Virus record (IMG/VR): IMGVR_UViG_3300026097_000097
Span: 1-24,947 of that record
DNA length: 24,947 nt
Source: a virus
Reading direction: 5' to 3' (one strand)
The notes under the pieces were generated by a model. It did no database searches and was not told the origin of the DNA. It saw only the letters and a list, made by a program, of their open reading frames with translations. A program made the position numbers and the translations under genes. Below, one piece after another: positions 7,553-13,471 of this stretch. Every line of letters starts with the position of its first letter. Within the stretch, counting starts at the first letter, position 1.

Positions 7553-8485
7553 ATGGCTATTAATAGAGCAAGTATTTCAAAAGAGCTACTCCCTGGCCTC
7601 AACGCCGTATTCGGTCTTGAGTATGGGGAAGTCTCTGACGAACATGCACCGTTGTTTGAAATTGAAAATTCAGACCGTGCATTTGAAGAAGAAGTTCTCT
7701 TCACAGGCTTCGGCACTGCACCTGTTAAAGGTGAAGGTGCTGCAGTATCATATGATGACGCACAAGAAAGCTACACAGCTCGTTACACACACGAGACTGT
7801 CGCCCTTGGCTTCGCTATTACTGAAGAAGCAATGGAAGACAACTTGTATGACACATTCGCTAAACTACGTGCCAAAGGTCTGGCCCGTGCAATGGCGAAC
7901 ACCAAACAAGTTAAAGCTGCCGATGTATTTAACAACGGCTTTAACACTTCATATGTAGGTGGCGATGGTAAACCATTGTTCTCTGCATCACACGCTACGA
8001 TTGGCGATGGCAACCAAAGCAACCTGCTTTCTGCCGCTGACCTTTCAGAAGCATCTTTGGAAACTGCATTGATTTCAATTTCGAAAATCAAAGATGACCG
8101 TGGTATCTTGGTTGGAGCGCAAGCTGAAAGCTTACACATCCCATCAGACCTCGCATTCACTGCAGACCAAATCTTGAACTCAGCGTTGTCAACGACTGTA
8201 GTTACGAACAGCACGACTGGCGTAACGAATGTCAACGACATCAACAGCATCCGTAACCAAGGTCTAGTCCCTGGTGGTTTCTATGTGAACCGCCGCTTTA
8301 CCGATACGAATGCTTTCTTCATCAAGACTGATTGCCCGAACGGAACAAAAATGTTTGTACGTTCACCGCTTCAGACTAAGATGGAGCCTGACTTCGACAC
8401 AGGTAACCTTCGCTTTAAGGCCCGTGAGCGTTATGCTTTCGGTTGGTCTGACTGGCGTGGGTTCTTTGGTAACGCTGGTGCATAA
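7553..8485 (+). CDS. Major capsid protein (HK97-fold)
   Basis: The shell protein. At 310 aa it fits a compact HK97-fold coat without an added protease. The N-terminus MAINRASISKELLPGLNAVF resembles the N-arm of Mu gpT-like coats. Around residues 137-147 is GDGKPLFSASH, typical of coat proteins in that group, and the C-terminus YAFGWSDWRGFFG (294-306) resembles the P-domain end in which coats of this class finish. GGGAGA just before the start is the ribosome binding site. The gene has a much higher GC content and more C-ending codons than its neighbours, fitting strong expression, and it is followed by the only strong terminator in the window. Confidence 0.93.
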   Translation: MAINRASISKELLPGLNAVFGLEYGEVSDEHAPLFEIENSDRAFEEEVLFTGFGTAPVKGEGAAVSYDDAQESYTARYTHETVALGFAITEEAMEDNLYDTFAKLRAKGLARAMANTKQVKAADVFNNGFNTSYVGGDGKPLFSASHATIGDGNQSNLLSAADLSEASLETALISISKIKDDRGILVGAQAESLHIPSDLAFTADQILNSALSTTVVTNSTTGVTNVNDINSIRNQGLVPGGFYVNRRFTDTNAFFIKTDCPNGTKMFVRSPLQTKMEPDFDTGNLRFKARERYAFGWSDWRGFFGNAGA

Positions 8486-8515
8486 GCACTAACTTACTAA
8501 AGACTAAAAATAGGA

Positions 8516-8547
8516 GGGCGTGGGAGTTGTATCCTGCGCCCTTTTTT
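8516..8547 (+). terminator. Intrinsic terminator after the capsid gene
   Basis: A 10-bp stem, GGGCGTGGGA (8516-8525) with TCCTGCGCCC (8532-8541, two G-U pairs), a 6-base loop, and TTTTTT at 8542-8547. It probably separates capsid mRNA from downstream genes. Confidence 0.88.
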
Positions 8548-8555
8548 AGTATAAT
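8527..8555 (+). promoter_or_regulatory. Promoter embedded in the capsid terminator
   Basis: TTGTAT at 8527-8532 lies mainly in the terminator loop and TATAAT at 8550-8555 starts two bases after the T-run, with a 17-base spacer. The predicted start is near 8562, followed by AGGAG at 8578-8582 for the gene at 8591. Confidence 0.65.
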
Positions 8556-8590
8556 ATAGCTATTATAGTTTTTATACAGGAGCAAACAAT

Positions 8591-8908
8591 ATGTCGGCAA
8601 ATCTTAGAGTAGCATATGTTACTGCCACTACTACGTTAGTTAACACAGCTGTAGATACAGTAAGCGGTGTAACCGTAACAGATACACGGATTCGGGGCGT
8701 ACATGCTCAGGGTGTAGGAGAGTTTATTATTACTGGTACTTCACTAGACCCATTTGGTAACACAACAGGTGGCATCATTAAGTTTACTAATACATCTAAT
8801 TCAGATATTACAGAAGCCTATCTTACAGATAACGGTGTTCGTATGGCTGGGCCTGTAGTTGTCCAGTGTCCTACCACCGCATCAACGGTAACAATCTATT
8901 ATGGCTAA
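8591..8908 (+). CDS. Small beta-rich virion protein, unknown role
   Basis: A 105-aa protein dominated by Thr, Val and Gly with alternating hydrophobic strands (TLVNTAVDTVSGVTVTDTRI) and an aromatic end, STVTIYYG. It is almost certainly an all-beta domain of the kind found in phage head fibers, decoration or neck proteins. AGGAG lies 8 bases before the ATG. Its last 8 bases overlap the next gene, so the two are translationally coupled; this and its place between capsid and adaptor suggest a structural part of head or neck. I do not recognise a specific family. Confidence 0.75.
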   Translation: MSANLRVAYVTATTTLVNTAVDTVSGVTVTDTRIRGVHAQGVGEFIITGTSLDPFGNTTGGIIKFTNTSNSDITEAYLTDNGVRMAGPVVVQCPTTASTVTIYYG

Positions 8909-9554
8909 TTACACATACCTAGTCAATGATATTATAGAAGCAACTGAGAACGAAGGTTCTGAGTTTATCTCTTATATTCCTAAAATGGTTAATCGTGTTG
9001 AGGAACGACTAACTAAGGCATTGGATGATTATGGTCTGGTAACTGCAACATCTATTACACTTACGTCAGGTACCAATACATATACTCTTCCAACAGGAAC
9101 ACGTATTATTAAGAATATTAATATTGAAGAAGCAGGTAGCAAAATAAATCTACTTCAAAGAACAGATGAATTTATTAATGACTACTGGCCAGTAAGCGCA
9201 GAGACAGGAACACCTAAGTATTATGCAAGGCAAACAAATAGCAACATTATCTTTGCTCCTACTGCAAGTGCTACTTATAGTGGCAAACTTGTCTATGTCG
9301 TTAAGCCAGCAGCTTTAACAAGTGCTAATCAAAATAACTATTATAGTGATTATTGCTACGATGCTTTGTTTTATGGTTGCATGATTGAAGCAACTAACTT
9401 TATGAAGAACTATACTGTTACTCAAGTATATGAACAGCAGTATCAAAATGCAGTTGAAGGACTTCGCAATCAATCAAGACGTACACGCCGTGATGACATG
9501 GAAGCTAATGCTTCTCCTGCAGGTGGTGACAATACAATTGGAGGAGGAAACTAA
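8901..9554 (+). CDS. Putative head-tail adaptor / neck protein
   Basis: A 217-aa protein with the layout of head-tail adaptors: an N-terminal helix, NDIIEATENEGSEFISYIPK (9-28), then MVNRVEERLTKALDDYGL, a beta domain (about 47-125), and a C-terminal pair of helices (CYDALFYGCMIEATNFMKNY, near 151-170). The tail is polar and Gly-rich. The plan resembles the gp4-like protein at 13472 although the two are not close in sequence. In short-tailed phages such proteins sit between portal and tail hub. The specific counterpart (P22 gp4, T7 gp11 or another) cannot be fixed from sequence alone. It overlaps the previous gene by 8 bases and the next by one (TAATG). Confidence 0.68.
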   Translation: MANYTYLVNDIIEATENEGSEFISYIPKMVNRVEERLTKALDDYGLVTATSITLTSGTNTYTLPTGTRIIKNINIEEAGSKINLLQRTDEFINDYWPVSAETGTPKYYARQTNSNIIFAPTASATYSGKLVYVVKPAALTSANQNNYYSDYCYDALFYGCMIEATNFMKNYTVTQVYEQQYQNAVEGLRNQSRRTRRDDMEANASPAGGDNTIGGGN

Positions 9555-10270
9555 TGAGTAGTGCTCTTATTAAAGCTTTACTTAAGCAAGGTAAAAAAGG
9601 AGCAGCTGAAAAAGATTTCGGTAAGCGTGCAGTTGCTCAGGTTATTCGCCGTGATAAAGCTAAAGCAGAAAAAGAAATGGCTAAAAGAGTTGCCGATAAA
9701 GCTGGTGCAATGCCTAGCATTAAGAAAGAAAAGATGTCTAAGCAACAAAAAGCTACTGCTGCTTTTAAACGTGCTGAAGCCAAAGCAAAGAAACTTAAAG
9801 ATACTCCTCCTAAGAAACCAGTACAGGTACAGAAAGTTAAAAGCAAAGAAGCACAAGCAATGCTTGATGACGAAATGCGCCGTGAACTTAGAGGTGAAAC
9901 TGTTAAGGCAAGACGTGAGCGTCTTAAGAAGGCTACTGATAAAAAGAAACAACGTAAAGCTCGTAAGTTAACTGAAGGTCGTGAGTCTAGTGAAGAGTTT
10001 GAAGCACGTATGTCTCGTGAAGCTCGTCAAGGCGGTGGTCAGGATGTGGGTCGCCGTAAAGCTAATCGTGGTTCAGCCTCTGACCCTCTATATGAATATG
10101 AGGCAGGTCAGGCATCTTCTTTCTTACGTGGTAAAGATAAACCATTCTTAGATGAATATGAAAAAGATTTGGTTGATATAGTGTCAAGAAAGAAAGGCGG
10201 TAAAGTTTCTCCTCGTGGTTGCGGCAAAGCTTTACGTGGTTATGGTAAAGCTATGAAAGGTGGTAAGTAA
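9554..10270 (+). CDS. Basic protein with C-terminal RGYGKAMKGGK tag (1 of 3)
   Basis: A 238-aa, Lys/Arg-rich protein with long charged helices (KRAEAKAKKLKDTPPKKPVQ; RRELRGETVKARRERLKKAT) and no hydrophobic core resembling an enzyme. The C-terminus reads KKGGK, then RGCGKALRGYGKAMKGGK. Closely related endings occur on the next two gene products, so this is a modular tag. The strong positive charge suggests DNA or RNA binding inside the virion or scaffold-like behaviour, but that is inference. It begins within the stop of the adaptor gene (TAATG at 9552-9556). No named family is recognised. Confidence 0.8.
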   Translation: MSSALIKALLKQGKKGAAEKDFGKRAVAQVIRRDKAKAEKEMAKRVADKAGAMPSIKKEKMSKQQKATAAFKRAEAKAKKLKDTPPKKPVQVQKVKSKEAQAMLDDEMRRELRGETVKARRERLKKATDKKKQRKARKLTEGRESSEEFEARMSREARQGGGQDVGRRKANRGSASDPLYEYEAGQASSFLRGKDKPFLDEYEKDLVDIVSRKKGGKVSPRGCGKALRGYGKAMKGGK

Positions 10271-10271
10271 A

Positions 10272-11225
10272 ATGTCCATGAGAAAAAAACTTTTAGAAGG
10301 TATAATTAAACCTAAAGGAACTAGAGCAGCTAAAGAAATAGAAGCTTCTAAAAAAAATCGTGAAACAATTAGTAGGCTTGCTAATCAAAAACGCATAGCT
10401 AAATCTGGTCAGTCTGCTGTTTTACCAGCAGCAAAAGCTTCTGTAAAAAAAGCAGTTAAAGGTTCTAACAAAGAAACAGGAAGCAAAAGAATTGTAGGTA
10501 CAAATCAAATAGGTAAAAAACCTGTTAAAGAAATGACTAAGCTTGAGAAACAAGATTATGATTTTGAAGGTTTTAATAAAGGATTAAAACGTTCTCTTAT
10601 AGATAAGGCTAGAAAAGGTGAATCAGCAGTATATCAAGGAACAGACTATAGCTTCATGCTTTCTGAATTACGTGGTATTAAACCCAGAGGAGAAAAGAAA
10701 GCTTTAAAAGAACGTCAAAAAGCAAATGTAGAAGAAGTAAAAAAGCGTCAGGCAGGAACAGTTAATAAAAGAGAAGGTGGTAAAATTAATACATCTAAGA
10801 GGTATAGAATGAAACCACGTAATAAAGAAACAATGTCTCCTACGGACGCAATGAGAGCTAAATTAAAAGGCAGAGTTTCTACAGGTACTTCTAAGTCGTC
10901 TCCTGCGGCACCTTCTTTAACAACTCCTAAAGAAACGTCACCTAAAAAAACATTTACTAAGAAAAAAGAATTTATGTATGGAGATAAACTACCAGAAACA
11001 AAACCTAAACAAACATTTGGTCAGGCTTTTGCAGCTGCTCGTAAAGCTGGTAAAAAAGAATTTATGTATAATGGTAAACCATATCATACACGTACAAAAG
11101 AAGAAGAAGCTAAAAGAAAAAAATCAGGAACAGTTAATAAAAGAGCAGGTGGTAAAGTAAGTAAACCTAAAGGTTGCGGTGCTGCAACACGTGGTTATGG
11201 TAAAGCAATGAAAGGAAACAAATAA
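10272..11225 (+). CDS. Basic repeat-containing protein with C-terminal RGYGKAMK tag (2 of 3)
   Basis: ATG 10272 is preferred (317 aa) because AAAGGTGG lies about 8 bases upstream; a GTG at 10260 would overlap the previous gene. The protein is highly basic and low in complexity. GTVNKR-x-GGK occurs twice, encoded by 32-base repeats at 10753-10784 and 11125-11156 with one mismatch. KKEFMY occurs twice, encoded by an exact 18-base repeat at 10962-10979 and 11052-11069. Residues 249-262 read FGQAFAAARKAGKK, followed by a FMYNGKPYHTRTKEEE segment, a short module I recall from other phage structural proteins. The end is KGCGAATRGYGKAMKGNK. The function is unknown; it is probably a virion or DNA-associated protein. 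Confidence 0.78.
   Translation: MSMRKKLLEGIIKPKGTRAAKEIEASKKNRETISRLANQKRIAKSGQSAVLPAAKASVKKAVKGSNKETGSKRIVGTNQIGKKPVKEMTKLEKQDYDFEGFNKGLKRSLIDKARKGESAVYQGTDYSFMLSELRGIKPRGEKKALKERQKANVEEVKKRQAGTVNKREGGKINTSKRYRMKPRNKETMSPTDAMRAKLKGRVSTGTSKSSPAAPSLTTPKETSPKKTFTKKKEFMYGDKLPETKPKQTFGQAFAAARKAGKKEFMYNGKPYHTRTKEEEAKRKKSGTVNKRAGGKVSKPKGCGAATRGYGKAMKGNK
10753..11156 (+). repeat. 32-base direct repeat encoding GTVNKRxGGK
   Basis: Copies at 10753-10784 and 11125-11156 differ at one base. Each encodes the KGG-type segment; in the second copy it runs straight into the RGYGKAMK tag, while the first is internal. It looks like a duplicated tag-proximal module. Confidence 0.8.
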
Positions 11226-11226
11226 A

Positions 11227-11550
11227 ATGGTATTACCTCTATTATTAGGCGGAGCAGGTGCAACAGCAGCTGGAAAACTCTATGAAGCTTTTGAAAAAAA
11301 GAAAGACAAGAAAAAGAAAAAGGCTTACGAAGCTGGTAAAGCTGCTGGTATGGCTGCAGGCATGGAACAAGCAGGCATGGAAAATGTAGGCGGTGGAGCA
11401 GGCATGTCAGTTAATCGTAAAAAGGGCGGTAAGCTTGGTGGCGGTTCTTCATGTAAGAAAAGTATGAAGATGAAAAAAGGCGGAAAGATGGGTTCAAAAC
11501 CTCGTGGCGTTGGCTGTGCACAACGTGGTTACGGGAAAGCAATGAAGTAA
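11227..11550 (+). CDS. Small protein with hydrophobic N-terminus and RGYGKAMK tag (3 of 3)
   Basis: A 107-aa protein. The first 20 residues (MVLPLLLGGAGATAAGKLYE) are hydrophobic and could insert in a membrane or act as a packing helix. Then come a Lys cluster (EKKKDKKKKKAY), an Ala/Gly/Met-rich helix (AGKAAGMAAGMEQAGMENVG), two KKGGK motifs, and an ending RGVGCAQRGYGKAMK that lacks the final GGK. It follows the previous gene by one base. The tag shared with the two upstream products suggests common targeting or assembly. The family is not recognised. Confidence 0.75.
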   Translation: MVLPLLLGGAGATAAGKLYEAFEKKKDKKKKKAYEAGKAAGMAAGMEQAGMENVGGGAGMSVNRKKGGKLGGGSSCKKSMKMKKGGKMGSKPRGVGCAQRGYGKAMK

Positions 11551-11552
11551 TA

Positions 11553-11684
11553 ATGTCTAACGCTAAAGAAACATTTTCTTTTTATCAGAAACTTGCTAAG
11601 CTAGAAGCTGTAGGTTACAAGGATAGACTTAAGAAGATGTATAAAGAACAAGGGAAGGCTACTAAAAATGGAAAAGAAAAGTAA
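11553..11684 (+). CDS. 43-aa basic microprotein
   Basis: ATG at 11553 begins two bases after the previous stop. The product contains FYQKLAKLEAVGYKDRLKKM, a likely helix, and a Lys-rich tail (KNGKEK). It overlaps the next ORF by 17 bases, and the chained starts and stops argue that it is translated. The function is unknown. Confidence 0.55.
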   Translation: MSNAKETFSFYQKLAKLEAVGYKDRLKKMYKEQGKATKNGKEK

Positions 11685-11844
11685 ACCTATGGTTGGCACA
11701 ACTAGCAGAGGAACCACACGTGGTACTCCTGAGCAGGGTGATGCAGCATACAAACGTAATCAAGAACAAATGAAACAGTTTGATGACTACATGAAATATG
11801 TTGAAGAACAGCTTTCAGATAACCGTGGAGGCAAACGTAACTAA
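11668..11844 (+). CDS. 58-aa charged microprotein
   Basis: ATG at 11668 overlaps the end of the 43-aa gene, and its TAA at 11842-11844 shares one base with the following ATG. The N-terminal part is Gly/Thr/Arg-rich ([16 protein letters not shown]), the second half is a predicted helix ([18 protein letters not shown]), and the end is NRGGKRN. It belongs to the tightly coupled basic-protein island; the function is not recognised. Confidence 0.6.
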   Translation: MEKKSKPMVGTTSRGTTRGTPEQGDAAYKRNQEQMKQFDDYMKYVEEQLSDNRGGKRN

Positions 11845-11981
11845 TGCCACTTTCTAAAGGTAAAAGTCAGAAATCTATTAGCAAGAATATTAAGATGCTA
11901 AAGAAAGAAGGCCGCCCACAGAAGCAGGCTGTTGCTATTGCTTTGTCTACTGCTAAGAAGAGTAAGAAGAAAAAGAAATGA
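11844..11981 (+). CDS. 45-aa protein with KGKSQKxISKN / [10 protein letters not shown] motif
   Basis: The sequence runs [35 protein letters not shown], and a poly-Lys tail. The pattern K-G-x-S-x-K-x-I-S-K-N-I and G[11 protein letters not shown] is a short module I have seen repeatedly in phages, either as a free peptide or joined to larger structural proteins. Its role is not known to me; the basic amphipathic character fits nucleic acid or capsid-interior binding. It starts in TAATG with the previous gene and ends in ATGA with the next, so it is translationally coupled on both sides. Confidence 0.75.
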   Translation: MPLSKGKSQKSISKNIKMLKKEGRPQKQAVAIALSTAKKSKKKKK

Positions 11982-12379
11982 CTACTTACACTAAACCTTC
12001 TCTACGTAAGTCTGTTGTTGCTCGTGTCAAAGCAGGAACAAAGGGCGGTGCAGCTGGTCAGTGGTCAGCACGTAAGGCTCAGTTAGCAGCACAGGCTTAT
12101 GAGAAAGCAGGCGGTGGTTACAAGGGTGGTAAAGGAAAGAAGCAGAAATCTTTAAGTAAATGGACAAAAGAAGAATGGGGAACCAAAAGTGGTAAGCCAA
12201 GTACGCAGGGCAAGAAGGCAACTGGCGAAAGGTACCTACCAAAGAAGGCAAGGGCCGCACTCTCAAAAGCAGAGTATGCGAAGACTTCGGCAGCAAAAAG
12301 AAAAGGAACTGCACAAGGAAAACAGTTTGTTAAGCAACCTAAAGCTATAGCAAAGAAAACAAGTAAGTATAGGAAATAA
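11978..12379 (+). CDS. Basic protein resembling DUF5872 (virus-associated)
   Basis: A 133-aa protein. Its conserved blocks are [20 protein letters not shown] (4-23), [39 protein letters not shown], a [19 protein letters not shown] block, and [20 protein letters not shown] near the C-terminus. From memory this pattern matches a domain of unknown function (DUF5872 is my best guess) found in phages and in giant eukaryotic viruses. The W-S-A-R-K and E-R-Y-L-P-K-K-A-R blocks are the strongest signs. It is very basic, with no enzyme signature. It starts in an ATGA overlap and belongs to the basic-protein island. The exact family name should be treated as tentative. Confidence 0.8.
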   Translation: MTTYTKPSLRKSVVARVKAGTKGGAAGQWSARKAQLAAQAYEKAGGGYKGGKGKKQKSLSKWTKEEWGTKSGKPSTQGKKATGERYLPKKARAALSKAEYAKTSAAKRKGTAQGKQFVKQPKAIAKKTSKYRK

Positions 12380-12381
12380 TA

Positions 12382-12657
12382 ATGGCAGTAGATTATAGAG
12401 GTGAAAAGTTTTCAGGTTACAACAAACCAAAGCGTACACCTGGACATAAAACTAAAAGTCACGCAGTCTTAGCCAAAGAGGGAGAGAAGGTTAAGCTGGT
12501 AAGGTTTGGTCAACAAGGTGTCAAGGGTGCTGGGAAAAACCCTAAGACAGCTAAGGACAAAGCACGTAAGAAATCTTACTACGCTCGACACGATGCACAA
12601 GGTAAGCCTACTACAAAACTAAGTCCAAAGTACTGGAGTCATAAAGTTAAGTGGTAA
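12382..12657 (+). CDS. Small basic protein of a viral unknown family (DUF6321-like?)
   Basis: A 91-aa protein. The pattern FSGYNKPKRTPGHKTKSHAV (10-29), LAKEGEKVKLVRFGQQGVKG (31-50), then GKNPKT, ARKKSYYARH and LSPKYWSHKVKW is one I recall from a viral domain of unknown function, possibly DUF6321. Like the preceding gene, relatives occur in both phages and large eukaryotic viruses as far as I remember. The conserved RFGQQG core and the aromatic YW near the end suggest a small folded domain rather than pure disorder. It begins two bases after the previous stop. Confidence 0.78.
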   Translation: MAVDYRGEKFSGYNKPKRTPGHKTKSHAVLAKEGEKVKLVRFGQQGVKGAGKNPKTAKDKARKKSYYARHDAQGKPTTKLSPKYWSHKVKW

Positions 12658-12658
12658 G

Positions 12659-12681
12659 TTTCCTTCTGGAGAGAAAGGAAA
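12659..12681 (+). promoter_or_regulatory. Hairpin covering the ribosome binding site of the next gene
   Basis: TTTCCTT (12659-12665) pairs with AAGGAAA (12675-12681), extended by two inner pairs across a bulged A, around a GGAG loop. The 3' arm is the Shine-Dalgarno for ATG 12685, so the hairpin could limit translation. There is no T-run, so it is not a terminator. Confidence 0.4.
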
Positions 12682-12684
12682 AAC

Positions 12685-13152
12685 ATGGAGCCAATAACTG
12701 CAGTGCTAACAGGTATAGCACTTGTTAAGCAATCTGTAGAGTTTATTAAATCTAATATCGAAACCGTCAAAGATATTGGAGAAATTGTAGGGGCTATTGA
12801 TGGATTATTAGACGGTGAGACGCAGGTACAACAAGAAAGATTTGGAAATAAAAGCATTATTAGCTCGCATAAATCAGCAGCATCTGATATAATAGATGCG
12901 AAGCTGGCGCAAGAAGCACTAAGTGAAATGCGGTCGCTAATAAATTTCAGGTTCGGACCAGATACATGGAAGACTATTGTAGACGAAAGAGCCAGAAGAT
13001 TACAGGAACATAAGGAGCTAGTAGCTAAAGAACGAAAGATTAAACTACAAAAGAAAAAAGAACTTCAGAAGGTAATGACTTATGTAGGTTTGGGAGTAGG
13101 TTTTCTTTTATTAATAGCAGCTTCAATATTTGGATATATAGAATTAGCATAA
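12685..13152 (+). CDS. Membrane-anchored phage protein, unknown function
   Basis: A 155-aa protein with an N-terminal helix (PITAVLTGIALVKQSVEFIK), a central region with GEIVGAIDGLLDGE, and a charged helix (about 98-129, ERARRLQEHKELVAKERKIK). A single clear transmembrane segment spans about residues 131-152 near the C-terminus. The tail-anchored design would allow membrane insertion late in infection or during DNA entry; lysis accessory and ejection roles are both possible and neither is shown. It is the only clearly membrane-anchored product in this otherwise basic island. Its ribosome binding site lies in a hairpin. The stop overlaps the next start by one base. Confidence 0.7.
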   Translation: MEPITAVLTGIALVKQSVEFIKSNIETVKDIGEIVGAIDGLLDGETQVQQERFGNKSIISSHKSAASDIIDAKLAQEALSEMRSLINFRFGPDTWKTIVDERARRLQEHKELVAKERKIKLQKKKELQKVMTYVGLGVGFLLLIAASIFGYIELA

Positions 13153-13319
13153 TGATAAATAGGTCTAGTGTCAGTCAGCAAGTTAGTAAACCTGGAAGAA
13201 AGGTAGGTGGTCCGAAGAAGAAGCGTTCAACCAGCCCTAAGAGTCCAAGAGGTTCTAAGGGACATATTAGAACTAGCTTGTCGGCTGGCCCTAGGCAAAA
13301 AGCAGCGAGACGACCATGA
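13152..13319 (+). CDS. 55-aa Arg/Lys/Ser-rich protein
   Basis: Read from ATG 13152 (TAATG with the previous gene) to TGA 13317-13319. The composition is protamine-like: KPGRKVGGPKKKRSTSPKSP, RGSKGHIRTS, and QKAARRP at the end, with almost no hydrophobic residues apart from the first few. It is probably disordered and nucleic-acid binding. It overlaps the following ORF in ATGA. No family is recognised. Confidence 0.6.
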   Translation: MINRSSVSQQVSKPGRKVGGPKKKRSTSPKSPRGSKGHIRTSLSAGPRQKAARRP

Positions 13320-13471
13320 TTATAAATAGTAAATGCCAGCAGCCTAACTATAGCTGGCTAAAGTTAAAGAATAAAGAACAGTTTAAAATACACCATGTAT
13401 GTTTTGGATGTTCAGAAAGACCTTGTAATAAAGAGACATGTCAGTGTGACTGTCATAAGAAGGAGAAGTAA
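13316..13471 (+). CDS. 51-aa Cys-rich microprotein, likely metal binding
   Basis: Starts at ATG 13316, overlapping the previous TGA. The product has seven Cys (7, 29, 32, 37, 42, 44, 46) and His 27, 28 and 47, most packed in HHVCFGCSERPCNKETCQCD (27-46). The CxxC and CxCxCH spacing suggests zinc or another metal. It is immediately followed by the gp4-like adaptor gene and its Lys-Glu-rich end encodes the AAGGAG that serves that gene. Two further Cys/His proteins follow at 14143 and 14403. The family is not recognised. Confidence 0.6.
   Translation: MIINSKCQQPNYSWLKLKNKEQFKIHHVCFGCSERPCNKETCQCDCHKKEK

Noticed and set aside
7783-8250. Minus-strand open frame of 155 codons within the capsid gene
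   Set aside because: It is antisense to a confidently identified capsid gene, has no recognisable product and no promoter or ribosome binding site.
12880-12899. GCATCT/AGATGC dyad with a central TATAAT
   Set aside because: It lies inside the membrane-protein gene, has no -35 box at 16-18 bases, and the codons read normally through it.
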